64,000 bases of DNA from Pedobacter fastidiosus. Its GTDB lineage: Bacteria; Bacteroidota; Bacteroidia; Sphingobacteriales; Sphingobacteriaceae. Numbering within the stretch: position 1 is the stretch's first letter; every line of letters begins with the position of its first letter. The notes under the pieces are model-generated. The model saw only the letters and a program-made list of their open reading frames with translations. It was not told the origin of the DNA and searched no databases. Location: contig NZ_JACRYL010000014.1 in the NCBI RefSeq assembly GCF_014306625.1, positions 1 through 64,000 on the forward strand, in the 5' to 3' direction. The position numbers and the translations under genes are program-made. Positions 27,096-35,308 of the stretch are shown piece after piece.

Positions 27096-28139
27096 ATGAT
27101 TGCAACAAAAGGATATGCGGCTCAAGACCCAGGTACAGATTTAGCACCTTGGAATTTTGAACGCCGTGAAGTTGGACCTCATGATGTTCAATTCGAAATA
27201 TTATTCTGTGGCGTTTGCCATTCAGATTTACACCAAATAAAAAACGATTGGTTTCCGGGTATTTTTCCAATGGTACCTGGCCATGAAATTGTTGGCCGCG
27301 TGATTAAAGTTGGTGATCATGTTAAAAAGTTCAAAGTAGGTGATTTAGCCGGTACAGGCTGTATGGTAGATTCTTGTCAGGTTTGCGAAAACTGCAAACA
27401 GGATTTAGAACAATACTGCTTAGAAGGCAATACACAAACCTATAATGGTTTAGAAAGAGATGGAAAAACACCTACTTATGGTGGTTATTCAAACTCTATC
27501 GTGGTAAGAGAAGAATTTGTTCTTCATGTATCTGATAAATTAAATCTTGCTGCTGTTGCACCACTTTTATGCGCAGGAATTACAACTTATTCTCCATTAA
27601 GACATTGGAAAGTAGGAAAAGGGCATAAACTTGCTGTTTTAGGACTTGGTGGTTTAGGGCACATGGCAGTTAAATTTGGTGTAGCTTTTGGTGCTGAGGT
27701 AACAGTACTGAGTACTTCGCCTAAAAAAGAAGAAGATGCTAAAAAATTAGGTGCTCATCATTTTGTGGTAACTACAGATCCGGCACAAATTAAGGCAGCA
27801 AGAGGTACATTCGATTTTATATTGGATACCGTTTCTGCAGAGCACGATTTCAATATGTATCTTTCTTTGCTTAGAACGAACGGTATACATATCTGTGTTG
27901 GTGTTCCACCTAAGCCAGCAGAAATTGCTGCATTTAGTTTATTGGGTGGCAGAAAAAGCCTTGCTGGATCGGGTATTGGCGGAATTGCTGAAACTCAGGA
28001 AATGCTTGATTTCTGTGCCGAAAACAACATCGTTTCGGATATTGAAATGATCGACATGAAAGACATTCATAATGCTTACGAGCGGATGGAAAAAGGCGAT
28101 GTACGTTACAGATTTGTAATTGATATGGCAACTTTGTAA
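27096..28139 (+). CDS. Zinc-dependent NAD(P)-alcohol dehydrogenase (YahK/CAD-like)
   Basis: This 347-residue cytoplasmic medium-chain dehydrogenase oxidises alcohols or reduces aldehydes. Catalytic zinc ligands are in FCGVCHSDLH (Cys41) and PGHE (His63), with a third Cys in LLCAGIT. The structural zinc site has Cys94, Cys97, Cys100 and Cys108 (DSCQVCENC...YC). The Rossmann motif is LGLGGLGHMAVKFG. The closest well-known pattern is the cinnamyl-alcohol/YahK aldehyde reductase group, which prefers NADPH; the physiological substrate is unknown. The gene is monocistronic, with a -7 box upstream and a terminator downstream. Confidence 0.93.
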   Translation: MIATKGYAAQDPGTDLAPWNFERREVGPHDVQFEILFCGVCHSDLHQIKNDWFPGIFPMVPGHEIVGRVIKVGDHVKKFKVGDLAGTGCMVDSCQVCENCKQDLEQYCLEGNTQTYNGLERDGKTPTYGGYSNSIVVREEFVLHVSDKLNLAAVAPLLCAGITTYSPLRHWKVGKGHKLAVLGLGGLGHMAVKFGVAFGAEVTVLSTSPKKEEDAKKLGAHHFVVTTDPAQIKAARGTFDFILDTVSAEHDFNMYLSLLRTNGIHICVGVPPKPAEIAAFSLLGGRKSLAGSGIGGIAETQEMLDFCAENNIVSDIEMIDMKDIHNAYERMEKGDVRYRFVIDMATL

Positions 28140-28159
28140 GAAGTTATTTTAACATAAAA

Positions 28160-28190
28160 AAGGCCAGTAAGTTTATAATTTACTGGCCTT
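28160..28190. terminator. Intrinsic terminator between convergent genes
   Basis: AAGGCCAGTAA (28160-28170) pairs perfectly with TTACTGGCCTT (28180-28190). Flanking A-rich sequence on the left and TTCTTTG on the right let it serve both the dehydrogenase gene and the convergent gene ending at 28207. Confidence 0.88.
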
Positions 28191-28206
28191 CTTTGTGGAA
28201 TTATAA

Positions 28207-28623
28207 TTATCGGGTTAAAATAACCTCTTCAGTTTCAATAATGGTTTTTCCCTTTTTAATTTTAGTTTCTGTTTTCAGTAATTTGGTTTTGCCCTGCTCA
28301 AATGTTACTACATAAGGTGTTTTGTTTTTACTGTCTTTACCTACAAACAATTTATTTCCTTGGCTGTAAGCAGGTAGTTCTTCTTTGTGCTTACCAAAGC
28401 CCTGAACAATAATTACCGTATTCTTTTTGGTAAACTCATAGGTTTTTTCTCCAGCTTTGTAAAGATCTTTATCAGTTTCGGTAATTACGCCGTTTGTCTT
28501 ATCAATTTCAATTTTGGATATGGCCTTCCATTTCCCTACTAGTGTTGGATCAACTGATAGTTTGCTTTGAGCGTGCAACTGAACACTTGTGGCTACAAAT
28601 AAAAAGAGAATTAATACTTTCAT
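28207..28623 (-). CDS. Secreted lipocalin-like protein of unknown function
   Basis: This is a protein of about 138 residues with a clear signal peptide (MKVLILFLFVATSVQLHAQ). The mature part is short beta-strands starting LVGKWKAISKIEID, the opening seen in lipocalin-like domains of Bacteroidota, and is rich in Lys and Thr. I place the start at 28623, where the signal peptide begins, rather than at the in-frame ATG 42 bp upstream (28665). It is monocistronic and shares a bidirectional terminator with the dehydrogenase. The family match is by pattern only. Confidence 0.72.
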   Translation of the reverse strand: MKVLILFLFVATSVQLHAQSKLSVDPTLVGKWKAISKIEIDKTNGVITETDKDLYKAGEKTYEFTKKNTVIIVQGFGKHKEELPAYSQGNKLFVGKDSKNKTPYVVTFEQGKTKLLKTETKIKKGKTIIETEEVILTR

Positions 28624-28747
28624 AATTAAATTATTATATGGATAAATAGAGTTGATTATGACCAAAATAATAAATTTAACTTAAATTTTAATTTTTCGGT
28701 GTAGATATTTCCATTCCTAACAAGCCATTTAAACCTTGATTAGCATA

Positions 28748-29359
28748 TTACAATGTGAATTCTATTTTTTGCACCAAATAAGCCTTCCCAAACTGCTGTG
28801 GATCATGAATAACGGTCGCTTTTATGGCTTTCCATTTAGGGAGTTGCCCAGTTTTCCAATTTGCACGTACGTCCTCAGCATTTTTCCAAATTTCTTCTAA
28901 TTGATTGCCAACTGTTGTATTCGCAACGGTAAATTGAATCTTATTAGAAAAGTAATAATCATTTCCCTGTTTATTTAGTCGAATTACTGGACCGCCTGGC
29001 ACATAAGAAACAATAAGCTGGATATCGAAAGATTCACTTCCCTTGTATTGCTCCTTGCTAATTACATTTAAAAACTCGTAATAATAGGAAGATGCATCGG
29101 CAGGAGGATTTTTTTCGTAATGAAACACAGCTTTAATTCGGTAAGTGTATCCGGGTTCTCTTTGCTCGAAATCAGCTAGGGAAGCACCCGCTTGTTCATT
29201 TTCGGGTAGCTTTAAAAGAATATCCTTATCCGAACCTAAACGATGATCTACCAATAATTCAACCTGTTGGCCATCTTTTAAATTAAGCGGTCCATATCCA
29301 GCTTCTTTCTTGCAAGAAATAAAACAAATGGCTAATAAAAGTACAATGAGATTTTTCAT
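28748..29359 (-). CDS. Lipoprotein of unknown function
   Basis: This 203-residue protein has a lipoprotein signal, MKNLIVLLLAICFISCKKEA, with the lipobox Cys at 16. The mature protein is beta-rich with motifs GQQVELLVDHRLGSD and EPGYTYRIKAVFHYEKNPP and no catalytic signature I recognise. It is probably attached to the outer membrane facing the periplasm or surface. It is not obviously co-transcribed with its neighbours; 124 bp separate it from the downstream gene. No function is assigned. Confidence 0.72.
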   Translation of the reverse strand: MKNLIVLLLAICFISCKKEAGYGPLNLKDGQQVELLVDHRLGSDKDILLKLPENEQAGASLADFEQREPGYTYRIKAVFHYEKNPPADASSYYYEFLNVISKEQYKGSESFDIQLIVSYVPGGPVIRLNKQGNDYYFSNKIQFTVANTTVGNQLEEIWKNAEDVRANWKTGQLPKWKAIKATVIHDPQQFGKAYLVQKIEFTL

Positions 29360-29549
29360 AAAAACGATTAGTGAATGTTGGTTTTTACATTAAAACGTTT
29401 TGAATGGAATAAACGCTACAGGCTAAAGTTATATAATTAAACTAAGTTATTTAAGGAGAGAAATGGGCTTTAGTATTTTAATTATTTTATTCCATATCTA
29501 GGGCTAATCGTCTTTTATTTAGTAGTTTCACGCAAAATAACATTCCTCA

Positions 29550-30524
29550 ATGCTCCGAAAATCCATTCCAATTTTATTTGCCTTTTTACATGGCGCAGTC
29601 CTTTTAAGTTGCTCACAAAATAATGTTAAGAAAGCTTCTGCAAAAGAAGATATTACGTTGATGATCAGTGTGCTTAAAACTAATTTAACACAGCAATATT
29701 TCGATAAAAACAAGGCTGCAGATCTTGTGCAAAAATTGACAGACATGGAGCATCAAAAAATGTTTGATGGACTTTCTGATTCTGTTGCAGCTCAGCAAAT
29801 TACCGATATGCTTCGGAAAGAAACCCACGATAAGCACTTTAACGTTATTGCTTACCCAAAAAATCCTGTTCCACAAAAAAATAAAGCTCAGCCAGTGCTT
29901 TCCCCAGCCGGGATTAGTAAGTATCTTATTTTAAAAAACAATATTGGCTATATAAAATGGGATTTATGTATTGCAAATGAAGATGCTTTTAAAGATCTCC
30001 GTAAAGTGTTAGACTCGTTATCTACCTGCGAAAAATTAATTTTTGATATTTCTGAAAACCCGGGTGGAGATGGTGCAAGCAGTGCCTTTATAAACCAGTT
30101 CTTATATCGAGAGAAAGATTATCAAACCCTTTTGAAAAAGAAATGTACAGGGGAGAAGGATTGGAAACAAAGTGAGGTTATTTTTAATTACAACAATGGA
30201 CCAACTTTTTTTGATAAACCTATCTTCATCATAGCATCAGACAAAACCTTTTCTGCAGCGGAGTATTTTGCGTTTACAGCAAAGGAAATGAAAAGAGCAA
30301 CCATTTTAGGCAAAACAACAGCAGGCGCTGGTAATCCAGGCTCGTCCGTAAGTTTTGCTTTACCCAATTCTGACACCTTTTTCTGGATGTTTATTCCAAA
30401 TTGCCAAATTGTTACGCGAGACGGGCATTCTATAGAAGGCATTGGCGTAAAGCCAGATGTGCTGCTAAAAAGCAAGGATTGGCTTCAAGAAACTGTTGAA
30501 TATATAGCTAAACAAGATAAGTAG
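29550..30524 (+). CDS. S41-family C-terminal-processing-like peptidase, lipoprotein
   Basis: This 324-residue protein has a lipobox at AVLLSCSQ (Cys21) and an S41 (tail-specific protease) catalytic core. The core has NIGYIKWDLC, LIFDISENPGGDG, the nucleophile Ser in SDKTFSAAEYFAF, and LGKTTAGAGNPGSS, followed by IPNCQIVTRDGHSIEGIGVKPD. There is no PDZ domain, so it belongs to the short S41 proteins and not to the CtpA/Prc type. It probably degrades or processes envelope peptides. It is monocistronic. Confidence 0.87.
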   Translation: MLRKSIPILFAFLHGAVLLSCSQNNVKKASAKEDITLMISVLKTNLTQQYFDKNKAADLVQKLTDMEHQKMFDGLSDSVAAQQITDMLRKETHDKHFNVIAYPKNPVPQKNKAQPVLSPAGISKYLILKNNIGYIKWDLCIANEDAFKDLRKVLDSLSTCEKLIFDISENPGGDGASSAFINQFLYREKDYQTLLKKKCTGEKDWKQSEVIFNYNNGPTFFDKPIFIIASDKTFSAAEYFAFTAKEMKRATILGKTTAGAGNPGSSVSFALPNSDTFFWMFIPNCQIVTRDGHSIEGIGVKPDVLLKSKDWLQETVEYIAKQDK

Positions 30525-30837
30525 TAGGTGTACTTTATAAGCCGAATCCTTAATTGGTAATCAAATATCTTTATATTGTGATGTTTTTGTTAAATCAGAT
30601 ATAGCCATTTCCACTATCGCTAAATTGGAAGATCATTATACCACTTTTTACTAAAATGTTGCTTGAAATATGTTAGCATTTTCTTTGCCACATTTTAGAT
30701 TTGAATCATCTGTAGATTTTTTTTGTTTAGATGCTTTTTAAATGGCGGAGGCAAACCTGCAAATGAACATGATTCTATGGCTAGGTTGCCCAGTATGAAC
30801 ATTATTCTTTTCATTTTGATTTGAATTTTAATATGAA
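30525..30837. other. Gene-free stretch, no signal seen
   Basis: This 313-bp AT-rich stretch lies between convergent genes. I see no ORF of convincing codon use, no strong hairpin and no repeat shared with the rest of the window. Confidence 0.5.
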
Positions 30838-31461
30838 TTAAAAAGCGTAACCAAATTGCATACCTAAATATGGCCTAATCCCCGTTTCGTTATGGTCAAT
30901 TACAGCTGCACTTTCAATCAAGGTGTTGTCAAAATAGTTTCTACGAAAAATACTTGCACCTGTATAAACGCTCATTGCAAATCCTTTTGTCCGAACCATT
31001 TGATAGCCAATTATACCGGCAAGCCCATAATCCTTAATCCTGATGTAACCGCCAGGAACACTTCCTTCCTCTTTCAATTTTACCGAATTAAAAGTAAACT
31101 GTGGCGACATATAAAAGCCTGCTGGAGTAGCAGTATTGTTGAAAAAAAACTTATTTCCAATCTGTAGGTTTATACCGCTTGTTTTTATTTTTTCTTGAGT
31201 TTCGGCTGTTTCTAAATCATAGGTTCGTGGGCCTTGATAACCCAATTGGATATATGGTGTAAAATTTTGGCTTAGTCTATGTTCATAGCTTACTTTAAAA
31301 GCCAGGTCGAAAAGAAAATAGCTTTCATTGGTATTGTTATCGATGAGGTTAAGTGGCAACCCTATCATTATTACATTTTTTCGTTCTTTAATGGTGCCAG
31401 ATTGGGCAAATGAATTTCCCAAAGGCAATAGAATTGCCAGCACAAATATGAAATTTTTCAT
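30838..31461 (-). CDS. Outer-membrane beta-barrel protein
   Basis: This 207-residue protein has a signal peptide (MKNFIFVLAILLPLGNSFAQ) and alternating beta-strands of a small porin-like barrel, for example FKVSYEHRLSQNFTPYIQLGY, FYMSPQFTFNSV and AMSVYTGASIF. It ends in YLGMQFGYAF with a terminal aromatic, the usual BAM-recognition signature. The size suggests 8-10 strands. The role is unknown; such proteins range from structural to transport. It is transcribed alone on the minus strand. Confidence 0.8.
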   Translation of the reverse strand: MKNFIFVLAILLPLGNSFAQSGTIKERKNVIMIGLPLNLIDNNTNESYFLFDLAFKVSYEHRLSQNFTPYIQLGYQGPRTYDLETAETQEKIKTSGINLQIGNKFFFNNTATPAGFYMSPQFTFNSVKLKEEGSVPGGYIRIKDYGLAGIIGYQMVRTKGFAMSVYTGASIFRRNYFDNTLIESAAVIDHNETGIRPYLGMQFGYAF

Positions 31462-31540
31462 TTTGAATTTATTTAATTGTTAAAAGAAATAATAATGTAT
31501 ATCCTAAAAGTGCTTGTTTGTATCAAACATTACACAACAA

Positions 31541-31936
31541 TTAAACTATTGGCGGACGGAAGGTTTTTGATATGTATTTGGAAAGATTTTCAGTTTTAAA
31601 ATCAAAAAAGAGTATTTTTTTTTCAAAAAAGAGGTTAGCTGTTTCTAAACAAAATTGTGCTGGAATTTGGAATGCAACTATTTGTGAAACATGCTGGTTT
31701 TGAAGGGGTGCGTGTGCCTTTTGTTCGTCGCCATTATTGTGTTCATCAAATAGGCCATCTATATTCATTAAATGGTCGGTAATAAAATCAAGAGGGGTCA
31801 TATCCTTATCTTCAGTTGATTTACAATGGCGGTACATATCGGGCAAATCCTGAAGCGTAGAGAAATCTCCCATGGGTAAACACAAAGATCCCAATGAGTA
31901 AAATGTCAAAAGAAATATATTGATAGCTTTTGCCAT
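31541..31936 (-). CDS. Small protein of unknown function with N-terminal hydrophobic segment
   Basis: This 131-residue protein has a hydrophobic N-terminus (about 4-21, a signal or anchor), an acidic and His-rich middle (YRHCKSTEDKDMTPLDFITD, then DEHNNGDEQ) and an end of SKYISKTFRPPIV. I recognise the LDFITDHL.NIDG and FRPPI pattern from small Bacteroidota proteins often found beside heavy-metal efflux genes, but no efflux gene is in this window. Metal-related function is therefore only a guess. Confidence 0.6.
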   Translation of the reverse strand: MAKAINIFLLTFYSLGSLCLPMGDFSTLQDLPDMYRHCKSTEDKDMTPLDFITDHLMNIDGLFDEHNNGDEQKAHAPLQNQHVSQIVAFQIPAQFCLETANLFFEKKILFFDFKTENLSKYISKTFRPPIV

Positions 31937-32259
31937 ATCCTAAAAAACGCTAAAGTTAGGGCTTAATTGTTCATGGGGTTTGCTTTTTTTGTTGTTGGAT
32001 TGGAGTTGTATTAAGCTGAGTCATAAATGCTAGTCATAGTTAACCTTATTCTGGTGAAGAAAATCAAAATTCCCAACATTTATGCTCATCTTGAAATACA
32101 TAATCTAAATCTTTTCTTGCGAAGATTAAAGTCTTTTGACTCTTTTTCGCCTTTTTGAAACAGTTTTATCTATTGTTAATTATAGAAATAAACCAATTAC
32201 ACTTAAGTTTTTTTCAGAGGCTTAATAAATCGAATTCTGTAAGCAAAATTTCTTCAGCA
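31937..32259. other. Gene-free stretch, no signal seen
   Basis: A 323-bp AT-rich gap between two minus-strand units. I see no convincing small ORF, terminator or repeat. It must contain the promoter of the 31936 gene and the 3' end of the SRPBCC transcript. Confidence 0.5.
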
Positions 32260-32757
32260 TTATTTTTTAGATAATGTTTCCAATAATTCCTCTAGATAAT
32301 TTAAGGTCATAGTAAATCCTCCTTGGAAACCCATTTCAATCATTTTTTCCATTCGTTCTAGTGAATCATTTTTAATGATAATACTCACTTTCGTTCTCCC
32401 ATTTTCTTCGCTGAAGCTAAGATCCCAATCAGAACCTGGCAATTCAGGGTTTGCATCTTTGTCTGCAAAAGAATTCAAATATTTAAAGTTGGTTTTTGGA
32501 GTAATAGAAGTATATTGCTGAAGCGACCAATGCTCAGCTCCCTCAGGACTAACCATTGCATAAAATCTTTGTCCACCAGCTTCAAAATTCATAATTTTTG
32601 TTTTTGATGCCCATGGTTTAGGCGCCCACCATTGATCTAAAATTTCCTTTGTGGTAAAAGCATCCCAAACAAGTGAAAGTTCGGCTGCAAATTCTCTGTT
32701 TACAAATACCGTTTTTTTTGCCTTGTCAACGGTAAAATCGAATAGTAAATTGTTCAT
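32260..32757 (-). CDS. SRPBCC / AHSA1-like domain protein
   Basis: This 165-residue protein of the START-like SRPBCC (Aha1 C-terminal-like) family has VNREFAAELSLVWDAFTTKE, LDQWWAPKPWASKTKIMNFE and GGFTMTLNYLEELLETL, all standard for these hydrophobic-ligand-binding folds. Its start overlaps the stop of the ArsR gene by 4 bp (ATGA). ArsR plus SRPBCC pairs are common in bacteria; the SRPBCC protein often responds to or detoxifies a small hydrophobic compound, but the ligand here is unknown. Confidence 0.92.
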   Translation of the reverse strand: MNNLLFDFTVDKAKKTVFVNREFAAELSLVWDAFTTKEILDQWWAPKPWASKTKIMNFEAGGQRFYAMVSPEGAEHWSLQQYTSITPKTNFKYLNSFADKDANPELPGSDWDLSFSEENGRTKVSIIIKNDSLERMEKMIEMGFQGGFTMTLNYLEELLETLSKK

Positions 32758-33074
32758 TTTTTTTCTTTTTTAATTGTTAATAATATATCGTCAAGTTGAT
32801 TAAATCGGGTTTCCCAAATTTTTCGGTATTGGTCTAACCATTTATCTATTTCTTTCATTTTTTCAATTTCAAGCGTATATAAAATTTCTCTACCTTGAAA
32901 TTCTTGCTTTACAAGCTCGCATTCTGTAAGGATTCGTAAATGCTTAGAAACTGCTTGTCGCGTAGTATTAAAGTTTTCTGCAATGGCATTGGGGGTCATG
33001 GCCTGTAACGCAATTAAAGCAATAATTGCCCGCCTTGTGGGGTCTGCGATGGCTTGAAATATATCTCGTCTCAT
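32754..33074 (-). CDS. ArsR-family transcriptional repressor
   Basis: This 106-residue winged-helix regulator has IFQAIADPTRRAIIALIAL, the recognition helix region TRQAVSKHLRILTECELVKQ, and a beta wing with GREILYTLE. No Cys metal-binding motif is present, so it belongs to the non-metal ArsR group paired with SRPBCC proteins. It is the first gene of a two-gene operon. Its promoter contains two identical 12-bp repeats around the -7 box, which suggests autorepression. Confidence 0.93.
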   Translation of the reverse strand: MRRDIFQAIADPTRRAIIALIALQAMTPNAIAENFNTTRQAVSKHLRILTECELVKQEFQGREILYTLEIEKMKEIDKWLDQYRKIWETRFNQLDDILLTIKKEKK

Positions 33075-33094
33075 TTAATTAATATTATTTAAGA

Positions 33095-33139
33095 AACTAA
33101 TCGGTTGCAAATATAAGCGCAACTAATCGGTTTCGCAAA
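33095..33139 (-). promoter_or_regulatory. ArsR operon promoter with two direct-repeat operators
   Basis: On the minus strand the -33 box TTTG (33139-33136) and the -7 box TATATTTG (33115-33108) are separated by 20 bp, an excellent Bacteroidota promoter. The 12-bp word AACCGATTAGTT occurs twice in the same orientation, at 33132-33121 (between the boxes) and 33106-33095 (over the expected start site), with a 26-bp period. A repressor bound to either copy would block the polymerase. Confidence 0.8.
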
Positions 33140-33239
33140 TTTTTTTGAAATTATTTTTAAAATTGTTCCTAATACTTGGCTGATTTTTATCCTCTTGATT
33201 TTGAAAAGATGCTCATTAGCTTTTCGGTTTATTTAATAT

Positions 33240-33247
33240 TATCTTTG
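33240..33247 (+). promoter_or_regulatory. Bacteroidota -7 promoter element before ECF sigma gene
   Basis: TATCTTTG matches TAnnTTTG and ends 13 bp before the ATG of the sigma factor, so the 5' leader would be only a few bases. No good -33 box is seen. Confidence 0.45.
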
Positions 33248-33260
33248 CATTACCCTTATT

Positions 33261-33830
33261 ATGCACTCCTATAATTCCCTTTCTGATAGTGAATTGGCAT
33301 TCTTGTTGACCAGGAATGATGAAAAAGCATTTACCGAAATTTACAACCGATTTTATGGTCTTCTGTTTATCCATGCAAGTAAGCGCTTAAATGACGATGA
33401 GGAAGCAAAGGATGTTGTTCACCAATTGTTTGAAACACTTTGGTCTAAGCGACTTCAGGTAGCGCCCAACGGTAATCTATCTGCATACTTATATACAGCC
33501 ATTAGAAACCGGATTTTAGATGTTTTTGCCCATCAAAAAGTGGAGAATAAATATGTAGATTCTTTGCAGAATTTCTTGGATCAAGATCATGTACTTACAG
33601 ATCATTTGGTCAGAGAAAAACAAATGGCTTTCTTAATTGAGCAAGAAATTAATGCACTTCCAGCAAAAATGAGAGAAATATTTCTTTTAAGCCGAAGAGA
33701 AAATAAATCTCATAAAGAAATTGCACAAGAATTAGGGCTTTCTGAATTAACCATTAAAACTCAGGTAAAAAATGCACTTCGAATCCTAAAAACTCGTTTG
33801 GGTGTATTTATTTATCTCGCATTTCTCTAA
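33261..33830 (+). CDS. ECF RNA polymerase sigma factor (FecI-like)
   Basis: This 189-residue sigma-70 family protein is of the ECF class. Region 2 has FTEIYNRFYGLLFIHASKRL and DDEEAKDVVHQLFETLW. Region 4 has INALPAKMREIFLLSRRE then SHKEIAQELGLSELTIKTQV, a helix-turn-helix. It lacks region 3, as expected. The FecR anti-sigma factor and the STN-containing SusC are immediately downstream, so it very likely drives the uptake operon when the outer-membrane transporter signals substrate. Confidence 0.94.
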   Translation: MHSYNSLSDSELAFLLTRNDEKAFTEIYNRFYGLLFIHASKRLNDDEEAKDVVHQLFETLWSKRLQVAPNGNLSAYLYTAIRNRILDVFAHQKVENKYVDSLQNFLDQDHVLTDHLVREKQMAFLIEQEINALPAKMREIFLLSRRENKSHKEIAQELGLSELTIKTQVKNALRILKTRLGVFIYLAFL

Positions 33831-33989
33831 AAAATTCATTAATTGCCTTACGCCCAGAATTAAATTATTCATTTTCGTAGTTTTTTAAAGGCCATTTTTA
33901 AGTATTGTAAAAAAAAATGATTTTCGCCTACCCCCAACACAATAGCTTCGCCGTATATATAGTAATCAACCAAACTAGATTTCTATTTT

Positions 33990-35111
33990 ATGGAGAAGGA
34001 CGCGAAAAAACTTTTAAATAAATACCTTTCGGGCAATTGTACGCCTCAAGAAAAGGCAGTTATCGAAGAATGGTACTTACACACTCCAATTGAAAAGGAA
34101 GCGCCAAGCCACTTGGTAATAGAAGAAAGCAAAGAGGAGGTTTGGGGACGCATAACACTATTTGGCAAGCCAAGAATTTTTTCCTTGCTTAAAAGGGCTG
34201 GAATCGCGGCAAGTATCTTAATCTGCATAGCGGCTGGGTTTTATATCTTAAAGCACAACGAAAACTCTACGCATTTAATGGCCAAAAGGGAGTTAAAAGA
34301 TGTTTTACCAGGCGGTAACAAAGCGATATTAACCTTAGCCAATGGTCGTACAGTAAATCTTGATGATGCCAAAGAAGGGCAAATTGTCATACAGAATGGT
34401 GTCTTAATCCGTAAGCGAAAAAACGGTGAAATAGAGTATGTTGTTCAAGCTGGCGCAACTGATATTTCTGGAACAAATACAATTTCTACACCGCGAGGCG
34501 GCCAATATCAGGTAAGCTTGCCAGATGGTACGAAAGTTTGGCTCAATGCGGCTACCACCTTAAAATATCCCTTTTCCTTTGGCAAAAGCGAACGCTTGGT
34601 TGAGCTTAATGGCGAAGCTTATTTTGAAGTTTTTAAAGATAAGACCAGACCATTTAGGGTAAAGACTGCAGAACAAACTGTTGAGGTTTTGGGAACGCAC
34701 TTTAACATAAACGCTTACGCTGATGAGGTTGCTGTAAAAACCACGCTGTTAGAAGGATCCGTAAAAGTGACCAGTGCTTCTACAACTGTTAATATACATC
34801 CGGGAGAGCAATCTCAACTGAGTAAAGAAAACAATAACCTAATTGTAGATAAACAGGTTGATTTAGATAAAGAGATGGCTTGGAAAAATAATATTTTTTC
34901 TTTTGATAATGATGACCTACAGACTGTTATGCGTCAGATTTCTCGCTGGTACGATATTGACGTGGTGTATAAAGGCAAAATCAAGGACGAAAAATATGTG
35001 GGTGAAATTCCTAGAAGCAGCAATCTTTCTGATGTGTTTGAAATTTTGGAACTGAACCACATTCACACGGATATTAAAGGAAAAGTGCTAACCATATCAG
35101 GAACCAAATAA
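33990..35111 (+). CDS. FecR-family anti-sigma factor
   Basis: This 373-residue single-pass inner-membrane protein has a cytoplasmic N-terminus with LLNKYLSGNCTPQEKAVIEEW, one membrane segment (about 70-87, AGIAASILICIAAGFYIL), a FecR periplasmic domain (STPRGGQYQVSLPDGTKVWL, AYFEVFKDKTRPFRVKTAEQ, VLGTHFNINAY) and a C-terminal DUF4974-type secretin-like domain. It holds the ECF sigma factor inactive until contacted by the STN domain of the SusC transporter. It is 160 bp after the sigma gene and 197 bp before susC. Confidence 0.94.
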   Translation: MEKDAKKLLNKYLSGNCTPQEKAVIEEWYLHTPIEKEAPSHLVIEESKEEVWGRITLFGKPRIFSLLKRAGIAASILICIAAGFYILKHNENSTHLMAKRELKDVLPGGNKAILTLANGRTVNLDDAKEGQIVIQNGVLIRKRKNGEIEYVVQAGATDISGTNTISTPRGGQYQVSLPDGTKVWLNAATTLKYPFSFGKSERLVELNGEAYFEVFKDKTRPFRVKTAEQTVEVLGTHFNINAYADEVAVKTTLLEGSVKVTSASTTVNIHPGEQSQLSKENNNLIVDKQVDLDKEMAWKNNIFSFDNDDLQTVMRQISRWYDIDVVYKGKIKDEKYVGEIPRSSNLSDVFEILELNHIHTDIKGKVLTISGTK

Positions 35112-35308
35112 ATTAACAAACAAGTCTACCTTAAAACCAATCAACCAATTAACCACCAAACTAAACTTTATGATGAAAAAACTACCAGAAATTTAGAATC
35201 TTACCTTACAAAGAACCGAAAGCGCTAGAACGCTTCCGGTAGAAATTTGGACCAGCAGCTGGGTTTCGAAGCAAGCTGCTATTTATTAACCTCATTCAAT
35301 ACAAAGGT

